Below the pieces are notes generated by a model. The model was not told the DNA's origin. It saw only the letters and a program-made list of their open reading frames with translations, and did no database searches. Shown here in pieces: positions 25,932 to 37,643 of a stretch of DNA of 64,000 nt. A program made the position numbers and the translations under genes. Position 1 is the first letter of the stretch; each line of letters opens with the position of its first letter. Source of the stretch: Spirosoma endbachense (GTDB lineage: Bacteria; Bacteroidota; Bacteroidia; Cytophagales; Spirosomataceae); assembly GCF_010233585.1 (NCBI RefSeq), contig NZ_CP045997.1:7238914-7302913 (forward strand), in the 5' to 3' direction.

Positions 25932-26525
25932 CTATCGTTGGAAGGTGAGCCGCACTTTTCGGCCCGAAATTCGTTCGAGTAAGGGCTTCAGCATCTGATT
26001 GGCATTATGGCGAGTCTGATCCAGAATTCCACCGTTTAGCGCCGACTGTCGAATCTGTCGTTCAGCCTGTCGGTAGGCGTCGCTAACCAGCTGTGATTGA
26101 TCCAGAAATGAGAACCTCGTATCATATACCCGCGATCGATCATGGTTAATTTTCCAGCTACAAAGCTCTGGTTTGGGCAGCAGGACCACTACCGAATCGC
26201 CCTCAGCCTGAATATCATCCGGCTTGATTTGGGTAAGGTCAATGCAGCCCGTTGCCTGCCCTTCTACAATTAACACGGCGTTCGCATTAGGCAGAAATGT
26301 ATTAACCTGTTCGTGCTCAATAATATCCTTGAACGTATAACTCACCAGTTCCAGCTTCCCGAGCGCCACAACTTCTTTCAGCACGATACTTTGAGTTGTT
26401 TTGTCACCGCGCCGAAACCGGCTCATCACATCGCTTCCGCGAATCTGCTCCCAGATGGCGATCAGCCCCGCTACCAGAATAGCGATTATAAACAGGCGAA
26501 GCAGGGTATTTAAAAACCGAGACAT
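25932..26525 (-). CDS. DUF4230 domain protein
   Basis: 197 aa, one N-terminal membrane anchor (LLRLFIIAILVAGLIAIWEQI) and a periplasmic or extracytoplasmic DUF4230 domain. Family-like features are the KTTQSIVLKEVVALGKLELVSYTFKDIIEHE start, AVLIVEGQATGCIDLTQIKPDDI and the C-terminal helix AYRQAERQIRQSALNGGILDQTR. No function is established. It lies after hemA on the same strand, separated by a T-tailed terminator. Confidence 0.85.
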   Translation of the reverse strand: MSRFLNTLLRLFIIAILVAGLIAIWEQIRGSDVMSRFRRGDKTTQSIVLKEVVALGKLELVSYTFKDIIEHEQVNTFLPNANAVLIVEGQATGCIDLTQIKPDDIQAEGDSVVVLLPKPELCSWKINHDRSRVYDTRFSFLDQSQLVSDAYRQAERQIRQSALNGGILDQTRHNANQMLKPLLERISGRKVRLTFQR

Positions 26526-26536
26526 AGAAAGGGTGT

Positions 26537-26578
26537 AAAAAGCAAAACTCCCAAATCATTAACGATTTGGGAGTTTTG
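26537..26578 (-). terminator. intrinsic terminator after hemA
   Basis: Perfect 15-bp arms 26543-26557 and 26564-26578 with a six-base loop. On the minus strand the stem ends in TTTTG and is followed by C and five T (26541-26537). It ends the hemA transcript. Confidence 0.88.
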
Positions 26579-26596
26579 TCAGTATCAGTGAGCTGA

Positions 26597-27880
26597 TCAA
26601 TGTGTGTGTTTGTATTCGTCAGCAGGCTGTTTTTCCAAATCAAATAAATCGTTCAGAACGTCGATCAGCGTTTCGGCTTCTCCCCGTTTACAGGCGGCTT
26701 TCAGTTGAAGAACAGGCAGCTTGATAATCTTCTGCATGATACCCCGCGTAATTTTGTCCACCTTTTCAGACTCATCGGGGGTCAGGTGCTTCAGGTGACG
26801 GGCAATTTCATCCCGGCGAATCTGCTCCAGCGCGTTCTTCAGTTTATTGATCGTTGGCGAAACAACCATTTCCTTCGACCAGTCGCCAAATTCGGCCACG
26901 GCCTGCGCCACAATGGCTTCAACCTGCGGAATGGCGGCTAAACGTTGGTTCAGGGCTTCATCGGCCCGGTTACGGATATGATCAATATTATAAACCAGTA
27001 CGCCCGGAATCTGCTCAACAGCAGCATCGACACTACGCGGAACAGACAGGTCAATAAAATATTTATAGGTCAGTACAGTCAATTCCTTCAACAATGCCGG
27101 TGTAATTAACGGCTCATCGCGCATAACCGATGAAACAATCACGTCGGCCCGACGAATTTCATCGGTCAGATTCGCAAAATCAGCAATGCGGAAGCCATGT
27201 TTCTGAGCTAATGCTTCGGTTTTAGCCTGAGTCCGGTTGCAAAGCGTTATGTTTTTCATGTTCCTGGCTTCCAGGTTCATGCAAACATCGGCTCCAATTT
27301 CCCCTAAGCCAATTACCAGAACATTCGGATTCTGATTGTCGCCAACTAATTCGTCGATTAAATCTACGGCTGCGTAGGAAACAGAAGCGGCCCCATCGCG
27401 GAAGGCAGTTTCCTGGGCTACCCGCTTGTTGGTAAAGAAAATTGTGTGCATCAGCCGGTGCAGGAACGGCCCGGCCATGTCAAGATCAGCCGACCACTGG
27501 TAGGCCTGCTTCACCTGATTAGGTATCTGCATATCGCCAACTACCTGCGAATGCAGGCCGACACATACCTCAAACAGATGCTGAACGGCATCGGAATGTG
27601 CATTGAAAAACTGGAAATAAGGCAAATACTGATCCATATCAGTCAAGCCTTTTTCGATCAGCAACAACCGGGCTATTTCGGCGTTAAGATCCTGCTCGAA
27701 CGCGTAATAGACTTCAGTACGGTTGCATGTTGAAACAACGAGCAGATCCGATAAGCCAAAAAAATCCCGCAACCGAAGCATCAGCCTCTTTGCTTCATCT
27801 TCGTTAAGTGCAATTAGTTCCCGTACCCGGAGAGGAGCCGTTTTGTGGGATAAACTAATTGATTTGAAAGTGTCTAACAT
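26597..27880 (-). CDS. hemA: glutamyl-tRNA reductase
   Basis: 427 aa. First step of the C5 pathway of haem synthesis: NADPH reduction of glutamyl-tRNA to glutamate-1-semialdehyde. The catalytic cysteine is C52 in VVSTCNRTEVYY; SLSHKTAPLRVRE is the substrate-binding N-terminus; the Rossmann domain starts VLVIGLGEIGADV; the C-terminal dimerisation helix runs from ~315. The motif usually read as GEPQILGQVK is here VVGDMQIPNQVK, a conservative departure. Histidine-rich tail EYKHTH. Its promoter -7 element is seen 36 bases upstream of the ATG. Confidence 0.95.
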   Translation of the reverse strand: MLDTFKSISLSHKTAPLRVRELIALNEDEAKRLMLRLRDFFGLSDLLVVSTCNRTEVYYAFEQDLNAEIARLLLIEKGLTDMDQYLPYFQFFNAHSDAVQHLFEVCVGLHSQVVGDMQIPNQVKQAYQWSADLDMAGPFLHRLMHTIFFTNKRVAQETAFRDGAASVSYAAVDLIDELVGDNQNPNVLVIGLGEIGADVCMNLEARNMKNITLCNRTQAKTEALAQKHGFRIADFANLTDEIRRADVIVSSVMRDEPLITPALLKELTVLTYKYFIDLSVPRSVDAAVEQIPGVLVYNIDHIRNRADEALNQRLAAIPQVEAIVAQAVAEFGDWSKEMVVSPTINKLKNALEQIRRDEIARHLKHLTPDESEKVDKITRGIMQKIIKLPVLQLKAACKRGEAETLIDVLNDLFDLEKQPADEYKHTH

Positions 27881-28227
27881 TGTTACGAATCACACTAATC
27901 AGCCAATGGCCAGTGCAAAATTACGGTACAATTACCGGAGATGGAAACAGAGTGTAGGATCGGTTCCACTATTTAGAATTCATCCAAATAGGAAGCCAGT
28001 TTCTTTGCTGAATCCTATTCTTGTTTTTAACACGTATTGCTGCTCAGACGTTCGATTTTACACAATAAACTCATTTTTAACGTTTACACTTGGAGGGCCT
28101 GAGCAGTTACCACACCAATACGAGCAAACAAGCTGATTAGTTGCTTGTTGCCCCTATATTTACCAGTATAAAAAGGCTGCTATCAAGGTAGATTTTAAAA
28201 TCGTAACCCGATTGGCGGAACATAGAC
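27881..28227. other. divergent intergenic region hemA / histidine kinase
   Basis: 347 bases. It contains a TAATTTTG element for hemA (27916-27923, minus). Toward the kinase, TATATTTA near 28153 is a near match to the same consensus. I see no RNA gene, hairpin or convincing coding frame; a plus-strand open frame through part of it is the antisense of the hemA start. Confidence 0.4.
27916..27923 (-). promoter_or_regulatory. hemA promoter -7 element
   Basis: TAATTTTG on the minus strand exactly fits the Bacteroidota TAnnTTTG element, 35 bases before the hemA ATG. The -33 element is not obvious. Confidence 0.5.
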
Positions 28228-29466
28228 ATGCTGAAATCATTCGATATCTACAATCAGAATAATATCCTTAAGATAATCGTCGCGCTGAACCTGTTACTGG
28301 TGGGAACGGGGTCACTGTTATATACGAACCGGCTCATCACAAAACTGGAAACCCGCGAACAGCAATATGTACAACTCTACGCAAAAACCATTGCTTACCT
28401 GGTTGACCCTAATCACTTCGATTCTGGCGATCTGACCTTTGTGACCAGTGAGATTCTTGAGGCAAACCGAACTGTTCCAGCCATCTATGTCGATCCCAAT
28501 GGGCAGATATCCAAACCGCTCAATATCGATTTTCCCGATAACCTGACAGACAATGAAAAGGAACAGTATCTAAGGCAGAGGATCGTTGATATGCGTAAAC
28601 GGCACCCCCCCCTAGTCGTTGAGGTCGGAAATGGTGAGCGAGGATTGGTTTATTACGATAACTCTAATCTTCTCAGACAAATGACCTATTTCCCTTATGT
28701 ACTACTGGCCATTCTGACGGCTTTAGGCGTGCTGGCTTATTTGTCATTCAGTTCGTCGCGTCGGGCCGAGCAGAATCGGGTGTGGGTAGGGCTGGCCAAA
28801 GAAACGGCCCACCAGCTAGGCACGCCTATGTCGTCGCTGATGGCGTGGGTGGAGTATATGCGATCGGACCCGGCCCAATTCGATGAATCCATTACAGATG
28901 AGATTGAAAAAGACGTTCGACGGTTGGAAACCATTACGGCCCGATTCTCAAGCATCGGCTCTATACCTACACTGAAAGACGAAGATATTACGGATGTGGT
29001 CGAACAGTTTACGGGCTATCTGGCGAAGCGAATTTCGACGAAGGTCAAAATGAGCATGACCAGTCAGTTACCCCATGGCGAGACGGTTAAAATCAATAAA
29101 CTACTGTTCGAATGGGTTATTGAAAATATTTGCAAAAACGCGGTCGATGCCATGAAGGGTGTCGGTGAGTTAAGGCTTAACATACTGGCTTTGCCCAATC
29201 ATGAAATAGCCATCGACATTACGGATACAGGAAAGGGCATTCCTAAAGCCAGTATGCAAAAAGTATTTACGCCGGGTTTCAGTACGAAAAAACGCGGCTG
29301 GGGATTGGGCCTGACGCTGGCCAAACGGATTGTTGAGGAATACCACAACGGGCGTCTGTTCGTTAAAAGCTCAGAAGTTGGTAAGGGAACAACGTTCCGG
29401 ATTGTGCTGAATGCCGACAAAGAAAAGAAGGCCGTAGAACCACAGCCTTCCGTCAAAGAAGCGTAA
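28228..29466 (+). CDS. sensor histidine kinase
   Basis: 412-aa membrane kinase. Two helices (~13-32 and ~153-173) enclose a periplasmic sensor of about 120 aa. HisKA follows with phosphoacceptor H195 in AKETAHQLGTPMSSL; the ATPase has N-box ENICKNAVDAM, G1 DITDTGKGIP, F-box FTPGFSTKK and G2 RGWGLGLTLAKRIV. There is no HAMP. No response regulator is adjacent on the same strand; the NtrC-type regulator at 31167 is the nearest candidate partner, by inference only. Converges on the lipoprotein gene at 29478. Confidence 0.92.
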   Translation: MLKSFDIYNQNNILKIIVALNLLLVGTGSLLYTNRLITKLETREQQYVQLYAKTIAYLVDPNHFDSGDLTFVTSEILEANRTVPAIYVDPNGQISKPLNIDFPDNLTDNEKEQYLRQRIVDMRKRHPPLVVEVGNGERGLVYYDNSNLLRQMTYFPYVLLAILTALGVLAYLSFSSSRRAEQNRVWVGLAKETAHQLGTPMSSLMAWVEYMRSDPAQFDESITDEIEKDVRRLETITARFSSIGSIPTLKDEDITDVVEQFTGYLAKRISTKVKMSMTSQLPHGETVKINKLLFEWVIENICKNAVDAMKGVGELRLNILALPNHEIAIDITDTGKGIPKASMQKVFTPGFSTKKRGWGLGLTLAKRIVEEYHNGRLFVKSSEVGKGTTFRIVLNADKEKKAVEPQPSVKEA

Positions 29467-29477
29467 CAAATAGTCTT

Positions 29478-30020
29478 TTAGTTAGGAAACGGCACACTAA
29501 TCGTATCGGTTTCGACCACATTGCTTTCGTTTAGACTCCGATCCCGAATCTTAATCTGAAACTTCGTCGGATACATCTTAAAACTAGAGCCGTACGTAAA
29601 GATCTGTCGGAAATCGATCGTTCCTTCAATCGCGCCCTTCGGCTTCCCTTTCGTCAGGTCAGGAAAAAATAAAACTTTGTTGACGTCCTGAACAAGTTCT
29701 ACATATTGTTTATTGATCAATCGGAAAGTACGAATCTGATAATTTCCCCAGCCACCATTCTGGGCATAACGGGCTGAATCGGCTTTAGGTACAGGAATAT
29801 CATTACCCAGATTACCATCGCCATCTTTGAAACCAATAGTAAGCACTACCGAATCACGCTTAGCGGCACCAACGCCCGAACCAGCCGCAATGGTGTACTT
29901 AAAAATCCCTTTAAAATCAGCCGATGGTGCGTCAGGATAGTTTGGTTCGTTAAAACAGGACGATAGTGTCAGAGCGATTCCCAACACCAGAAAATACGGT
30001 TGAATTAGTTGCCGTTGCAT
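29478..30020 (-). CDS. hypothetical lipoprotein
   Basis: About 180 aa from ATG 30020; an ATG at 30041 adds seven residues before the leader. Leader ends LGIALTLSSC, a lipobox (C22). The mature part contains VLTIGFKDGDGNLGNDI, a DxDGNLG loop that recurs in Bacteroidota lipoproteins of this size, and TKFQIKIRDRSLNESNVVETDTI, which resembles an Ig-like strand pair. Function unknown. Divergent from the LuxE-like gene with only 54 bases between starts. Confidence 0.72.
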   Translation of the reverse strand: MQRQLIQPYFLVLGIALTLSSCFNEPNYPDAPSADFKGIFKYTIAAGSGVGAAKRDSVVLTIGFKDGDGNLGNDIPVPKADSARYAQNGGWGNYQIRTFRLINKQYVELVQDVNKVLFFPDLTKGKPKGAIEGTIDFRQIFTYGSSFKMYPTKFQIKIRDRSLNESNVVETDTISVPFPN

Positions 30021-30074
30021 ACTGTTGTACTCGTAGTGCAAATAAAACGTTTTGTTACTTTGTTTCTTTCATCA

Positions 30075-31133
30075 ATGCTTTCGACCGAGATAGCCTCATT
30101 TCGGCAATCACTCCGCCAGCAAATTCTGTCTATACATTCCCGCCCGTCGGACCAGGGTCTGTTCGAGCAGCTTGCCTTATCCGTTTTCCGGTATCAGGCC
30201 ACTCACAATCCCATTTACCGGGATTATCTACAGCACCTTGCTAGTAAACCTGAACAGGTTACAGACTTAAGCCGGGTGCCTTTCATGCCAATCAGTTTCT
30301 TCAAAAACCATAACATTCTGACTGGTTTTCAGCCGCAGCCAGACACGCTAACTTTTGCCAGTAGTGGAACAACCGGAGAACAGACCAGTCGCCATTTTGT
30401 ATCCGATCCGGACCTTTATGACGCCATTAGTACCCGTATTTTTGAGCAAACGTACGGTTCTCTGGGCAACTTCCACATTGTAGCTTTACTGCCATCGTAT
30501 CTTGAACGAAATAACTCGTCGCTGGTGTATATGGTTCAGCGATTTATGGCCCAGACAGGTTCGGATAAATCTGGTTTTTTTCTCCACAACCACCATGAAT
30601 TGACCGAACAGCTCCGGCAACTTACTCAAGAACCTGATCAGAAAAAAATTCTGCTTATTGGCGTTACGTTTGGTTTGCTGGATTGGGCCGAGTCGGGGCA
30701 GGATTTATCATTTCTGGGGCAAAACCCGAACCTGATCGTCATGGAAACGGGCGGCATGAAAGGTCGTCGCCAGGAGTTATTACGCGAAGAGGTTCACCAG
30801 ATCCTGATTAAGGCGTTAGGCATTCAAACTGTTCACTCTGAATATGGTATGACCGAATTGCTTTCTCAGGCTTATTCCAACGGGAATGGCCTGTTTCAGC
30901 CCAGCCCTACCCTACGTGTGTTTTTGCGCGACATCAATGACCCATTTTTGATATACCCCGATGATTATAAACGCACGGGCGGCATCAACGTCGTCGATTT
31001 AGCGAATCTGGACTCCTGTTCGTTCATTGAAACGCAGGATTTAGGGCAGTATGACGACAACGAAGGGAGTTTCCGTGTCATCGGCCGGTTCGACAATTCC
31101 GATGTACGGGGCTGTAATCTGATGGTTATCTGA
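30075..31133 (+). CDS. LuxE/PaaK-family acyl-protein synthetase-like protein
   Basis: About 352 aa from ATG 30075 (frame open from 30009). Related to the adenylate-forming acyl-protein synthetase LuxE and phenylacetate-CoA ligases: the ATP motif FASSGTTGEQTSRHF (~95-110), an N-terminal VPFMPISFFKNHNIL block, the VMETGGMKGRRQELLREE motif and VHSEYGMTELLSQAY. It lacks the large C-terminal domain of typical ligases, as LuxE does. The acyl substrate is unknown; in this phylum members often sit with surface polysaccharide or lipid genes. It shares a terminator with the converging regulator gene. Confidence 0.85.
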   Translation: MLSTEIASFRQSLRQQILSIHSRPSDQGLFEQLALSVFRYQATHNPIYRDYLQHLASKPEQVTDLSRVPFMPISFFKNHNILTGFQPQPDTLTFASSGTTGEQTSRHFVSDPDLYDAISTRIFEQTYGSLGNFHIVALLPSYLERNNSSLVYMVQRFMAQTGSDKSGFFLHNHHELTEQLRQLTQEPDQKKILLIGVTFGLLDWAESGQDLSFLGQNPNLIVMETGGMKGRRQELLREEVHQILIKALGIQTVHSEYGMTELLSQAYSNGNGLFQPSPTLRVFLRDINDPFLIYPDDYKRTGGINVVDLANLDSCSFIETQDLGQYDDNEGSFRVIGRFDNSDVRGCNLMVI

Positions 31134-31164
31134 ACCACATCGGCGGGCGGCCGATGTGGTTCAG
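31130..31164. terminator. bidirectional hairpin at a convergent junction
   Basis: Perfect 15-bp arms 31130-31144 and 31150-31164 with a five-base loop fill the whole gap between converging genes; the first arm includes the TGA stop (31131-31133) of the LuxE-like gene. No long T-tract on either side. Confidence 0.7.
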
Positions 31165-31166
31165 CT

Positions 31167-32318
31167 TTATGCATATGCTTTCACATCATCCAGCGTAATT
31201 TCTTCGCCACACATGATAACCAGCCGCTCAACCACGTTGCGCAGTTCGCGAACGTTACCCGTCCAGGGCAGCGACTGGAGGTAAGTCATGGCATCAGGAG
31301 TCAGTTCTTTAACCGTAGAGCCATATTCGGTGGCAATATCATGTAAAAACTTATCGGTCAGCAGCGGAATATCGGTACGACGTTCGGCCAGGGGCGGAAC
31401 ATGAATAACGATCACGCTCAGGCGGTGGAATAAGTCTTCCCGGAAATTACCATTCACAATTTCCTGCCGAAGATCTTTATTGGTAGCCGCAATGACCCTG
31501 ACATTAACTTTGATTTCTTTATCGCCCCCAACGCGGGTGATCTTGTTTTCCTGCAAGGCCCGGAGCACTTTCGCCTGTGCGGAAAGGCTCATATCGCCAA
31601 TCTCATCCAGAAATAATGTTCCACTGTCGGCCTGCTCGAATTTACCGACACGACGGGAACTGGCGCCAGTGAACGCCCCTTTTTCGTGACCAAACAATTC
31701 ACTTTCAATCAGTTCGCCGGGAATAGCCGCACAGTTAACTTCAATAAGCGACTGATTTGACCGACTGCCTTTCTCATGAATCTGCTTGGCTACCATCTCT
31801 TTACCTGAACCGTTGGCTCCGGTTATAAGAACGCGGGCTTCCGTTGCCGCCACCCGATTGATGGTTTCTTTTACTTTCTGAATGGGGGCAGATTCACCCA
31901 CAATCTCATTGAGCTTATAGATTCGTTTCTTCAGCGTCTTTGTTTCCTGCACGAGCTTGGCCCGTTCGATGGCATTCCGGACAGTGATGAGCAGGCGGTT
32001 CAGATCGGGTGGTTTGGTGATGAAATCAAAGGCTCCGCGCTTTGTGGCTTCAACCGCGTTTTCGACATTGCCGTAGGCCGAAATCATCACGAACTGAGTA
32101 CCCTTGCTGGCTTCGTTTGCTTTCTGTAACAATTCCAGGCCGTCCATTTTGGGCATCCGGATATCACACAGCGCTACGTCGTAGCTCGTGCGCATGATCA
32201 TGTCCAACCCTTCTTCGCCGTCTTTGGCTTCGTCCACCTCGTAACCTTCATACTCTAAAATATCGCGTAGAGCTGCCCGAATGCTCTTCTCGTCATCTAC
32301 GATAATCAATTTGGCCAT
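31167..32318 (-). CDS. NtrC-family sigma-54 response regulator without HTH domain
   Basis: 383 aa. Receiver domain 1-120 with acidic pocket VDDE and phosphoacceptor D52 in LCDIRMPKMDG; AAA+ sigma-54 activator domain ~138-365 with Walker A GANGSGKE (167-174), the sigma-54 contact GAFTGA (214-219), Walker B GTLFLDEIGD (233-242), sensor motifs VRVIAATNKDL and REDLFHRL, and WTGNVRELRNVVERL. The protein stops at LDDVKAYA, directly after the AAA+ lid, so the Fis-type DNA-binding helix-turn-helix of NtrC (usually at ~430-470) is missing. The stop is not followed by an in-frame remnant, so this looks native. It would act from solution or through a partner. Confidence 0.93.
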   Translation of the reverse strand: MAKLIIVDDEKSIRAALRDILEYEGYEVDEAKDGEEGLDMIMRTSYDVALCDIRMPKMDGLELLQKANEASKGTQFVMISAYGNVENAVEATKRGAFDFITKPPDLNRLLITVRNAIERAKLVQETKTLKKRIYKLNEIVGESAPIQKVKETINRVAATEARVLITGANGSGKEMVAKQIHEKGSRSNQSLIEVNCAAIPGELIESELFGHEKGAFTGASSRRVGKFEQADSGTLFLDEIGDMSLSAQAKVLRALQENKITRVGGDKEIKVNVRVIAATNKDLRQEIVNGNFREDLFHRLSVIVIHVPPLAERRTDIPLLTDKFLHDIATEYGSTVKELTPDAMTYLQSLPWTGNVRELRNVVERLVIMCGEEITLDDVKAYA

Positions 32319-32386
32319 GCGCGTGGGTATAGGTTTTGGCGTGCCGAAGCACTGGGACGAAAATAGTAATTTTGCGTCTACAAGTG

Positions 32387-32394
32387 CAAACGTA
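32387..32394 (-). promoter_or_regulatory. candidate -7 element of the NtrC-type regulator
   Basis: TACGTTTG on the minus strand fits TAnnTTTG, 68 bases before the ATG. A TAATTTTG on the opposite strand lies 13 bases away (32367-32374) and points into the antisense of the galactosidase gene, so chance matches occur here. Confidence 0.35.
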
Positions 32395-32527
32395 ACTAAT
32401 AAAGGATTCTTAACACAGGGTTACAACGAATACGGATAGGATAGCTGGCTGCTATTTCCCCCGTATCTGTTACAACGTCACGCTTGTCCAATTTTAGGTA
32501 TCCTAAAAAGCAACAGAGGTGCATTAT

Positions 32528-35866
<3,339 letters not shown>

Positions 35867-35924
35867 CTATTTCTGAGACCGGATAAATTTCTTATAAATT
35901 TAACCGCCATACTACCTGAAACCC

Positions 35925-36869
35925 ATGAATTGTCGCCGTTTACTTTTTTGTTTGCTCGTTGTTCTTCCAATTCTTGCATCAGCCCAATCACGCCGACGCA
36001 CCCAGCTAACAACTCCTCAATCCAACGGACCGGTTCCGGTTGTGTCCGCTCCGCAAGCTCGTCTGCTGGAAGGCATGGTGCTCAACAGTTCGATACTGAA
36101 TAGAGGAGTCAAGTTTTCAATCTATCTGCCGCCCGACTATTATACATCGAACCGACGTTATCCGGTCGTTTACCTGTTGCATGGTTACGGCGATGATGAA
36201 ACAGGCTGGGTACAATTTGGCGAAGCTGACCGCATTGCCGACTCGGGTATTCGATCAGGCGAATTACCCCCAATGATTATTGTTATGCCCGACGGGGGCG
36301 CTACTTTTTATGTCAATGATTACCAGAACAAAATTCGTTACGAGGATATGTTTGTGCAGGAGCTGATCCCGCACATTGATACGATGTTTCGGACGCGCAC
36401 TCAACGGGAATACCGAGCCATTTCGGGTCTCTCGATGGGTGGCTTTGGCTCACTAACCTTATCGATGCATCACCCCGAATTATTTAGTTCCTGTGCTGCC
36501 CTGAGTGCAGGCATACGCACCGATGAGAGCTTTGTGAGCATTCCAGACGATCGGTATAACACAGTTTTTGCACCCGTATTCAGCGGTCTCGTCAAAGGGG
36601 AAGAACGGCTGACCGTGACCTGGAAGCGCAATAGTCCAATCAACCTGGCGAAATCAGCACCGGAAGGTGACCTGACAAAAGTACGCTGGTATATCGACTG
36701 TGGCGACGACGACGCCCTGACAGTTGGCAATGCCATGCTACACCTCGCTTTGCTTGAACGCAAGATTCCGCACGAATATCGCGCCCGAGACGGCGCCCAT
36801 ACGTGGTCTTACTGGCGTTCTGGCCTACCCGATGCCCTGAAGTTCATTGGTGCCAGTTTTCATCAGTAA
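35925..36869 (+). CDS. exported esterase (alpha/beta hydrolase, esterase D-like)
   Basis: 314 aa. Signal peptide to ~20, then an esterase domain: SIYLPPDYYTSNRRYPVVYLLHGYGDDETGW with the oxyanion HG, nucleophile S170 in AISGLSMGGFGS, Asp in DCGDDDALTVGNAML, and His in YRARDGAHTWSYWRSGLPDAL near 295. This family includes carbohydrate esterases (feruloyl and acetyl xylan esterases, CE1-like) and mycolyl-transferase relatives. Divergent from the beta-galactosidase with 115 bases between, which supports a shared role in polysaccharide breakdown. Confidence 0.9.
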   Translation: MNCRRLLFCLLVVLPILASAQSRRRTQLTTPQSNGPVPVVSAPQARLLEGMVLNSSILNRGVKFSIYLPPDYYTSNRRYPVVYLLHGYGDDETGWVQFGEADRIADSGIRSGELPPMIIVMPDGGATFYVNDYQNKIRYEDMFVQELIPHIDTMFRTRTQREYRAISGLSMGGFGSLTLSMHHPELFSSCAALSAGIRTDESFVSIPDDRYNTVFAPVFSGLVKGEERLTVTWKRNSPINLAKSAPEGDLTKVRWYIDCGDDDALTVGNAMLHLALLERKIPHEYRARDGAHTWSYWRSGLPDALKFIGASFHQ

Positions 36870-36877
36870 GCTATTAT

Positions 36878-37405
36878 CTATTGTTTGCGAATTGGCACGA
36901 TAGCCTCTGTTTCATCCCAGATCAGCAACATATCGGCTCCGCCCACCTGTGGCACAAAGTTGATCGTAAACTGCTCGGTCATGGGGCTATGCTTTTGTGC
37001 CGTTACGGGTACTCTCAGCACATCTTCAGCCTCGTTATAGTTGGTTCCCCACTGACCAACTTCCCGATTAAAAATGGCAGTCCAGCCATTTTGAGTAGGA
37101 ATCGTCCAGAGTGAATAGTGCCCGGCGCTTAATGCTTTGCCTGCTACGTTTACATTCTGCCCAAACTCAATAACGGTAGCTTCATTGGCACCCGTTCGCC
37201 ATACCTTACCATAGGGCACTAGTCCGCCAAAAATCGGGCGACCTTTCTTGTAGGGCTGACAGTAATCGACCTTTACGCTAAGGCCATCCTGATCGAACTG
37301 GGCTATGGTTTCGGGACTACTGGATTTCGTCCAGCTACGTAAGGCAAAGAAACCGACGAGCAGGATGGCCGCAATAATGGCCAGGATAACTAAAACACGT
37401 TTCAT
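36878..37405 (-). CDS. DUF2911 membrane-anchored protein
   Basis: About 175 aa from ATG 37405 (frame opens at 37441). One N-terminal membrane helix (VLVILAIIAAILLVGFFAL) and a DUF2911 domain with the family motifs KGRPIFGGLVPYGKVWRTGANEAT, LSAGHYSLWTIP and GWTAIFN. Typically periplasmic, function unknown; very common in Bacteroidota. It converges on the esterase with nine bases between stop codons. Confidence 0.9.
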   Translation of the reverse strand: MKRVLVILAIIAAILLVGFFALRSWTKSSSPETIAQFDQDGLSVKVDYCQPYKKGRPIFGGLVPYGKVWRTGANEATVIEFGQNVNVAGKALSAGHYSLWTIPTQNGWTAIFNREVGQWGTNYNEAEDVLRVPVTAQKHSPMTEQFTINFVPQVGGADMLLIWDETEAIVPIRKQ

Positions 37406-37643
37406 GGAATAATGGAGGGCTTGTGAGCTGGTAGACTGCAAGATACAAAAATTTGTAACTCACATTCCACTATTTGTTACTGCCATACCTATCCTGCATG
37501 CATAGATGTCCTTCGGTATACACGTACTGGAAAGCCCTCGACAACCTCAAAGGTCAATGCCAGCTAGTAGCGGAAGGCAATTCATCGTCGTTTTGATACA
37601 ACAGATAAAGTTAGAATACGCTGCTTCATCGCCCCTCGATCAT

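Noticed and set aside
27723..28136. Plus-strand frame of about 137 codons over the hemA start
   Set aside because: Half is antisense to the hemA N-terminus and it covers the likely hemA promoter; composition is not protein-like.
30009..30074. Upstream start of the LuxE-like protein
   Set aside because: It would overlap the start of the divergent lipoprotein gene and adds residues absent from the family; ATG 30075 is better.
32367..32374. TAATTTTG promoter-like element on the plus strand
   Set aside because: No plus-strand gene follows for several kilobases; it points into the antisense of the beta-galactosidase, so it is probably chance.
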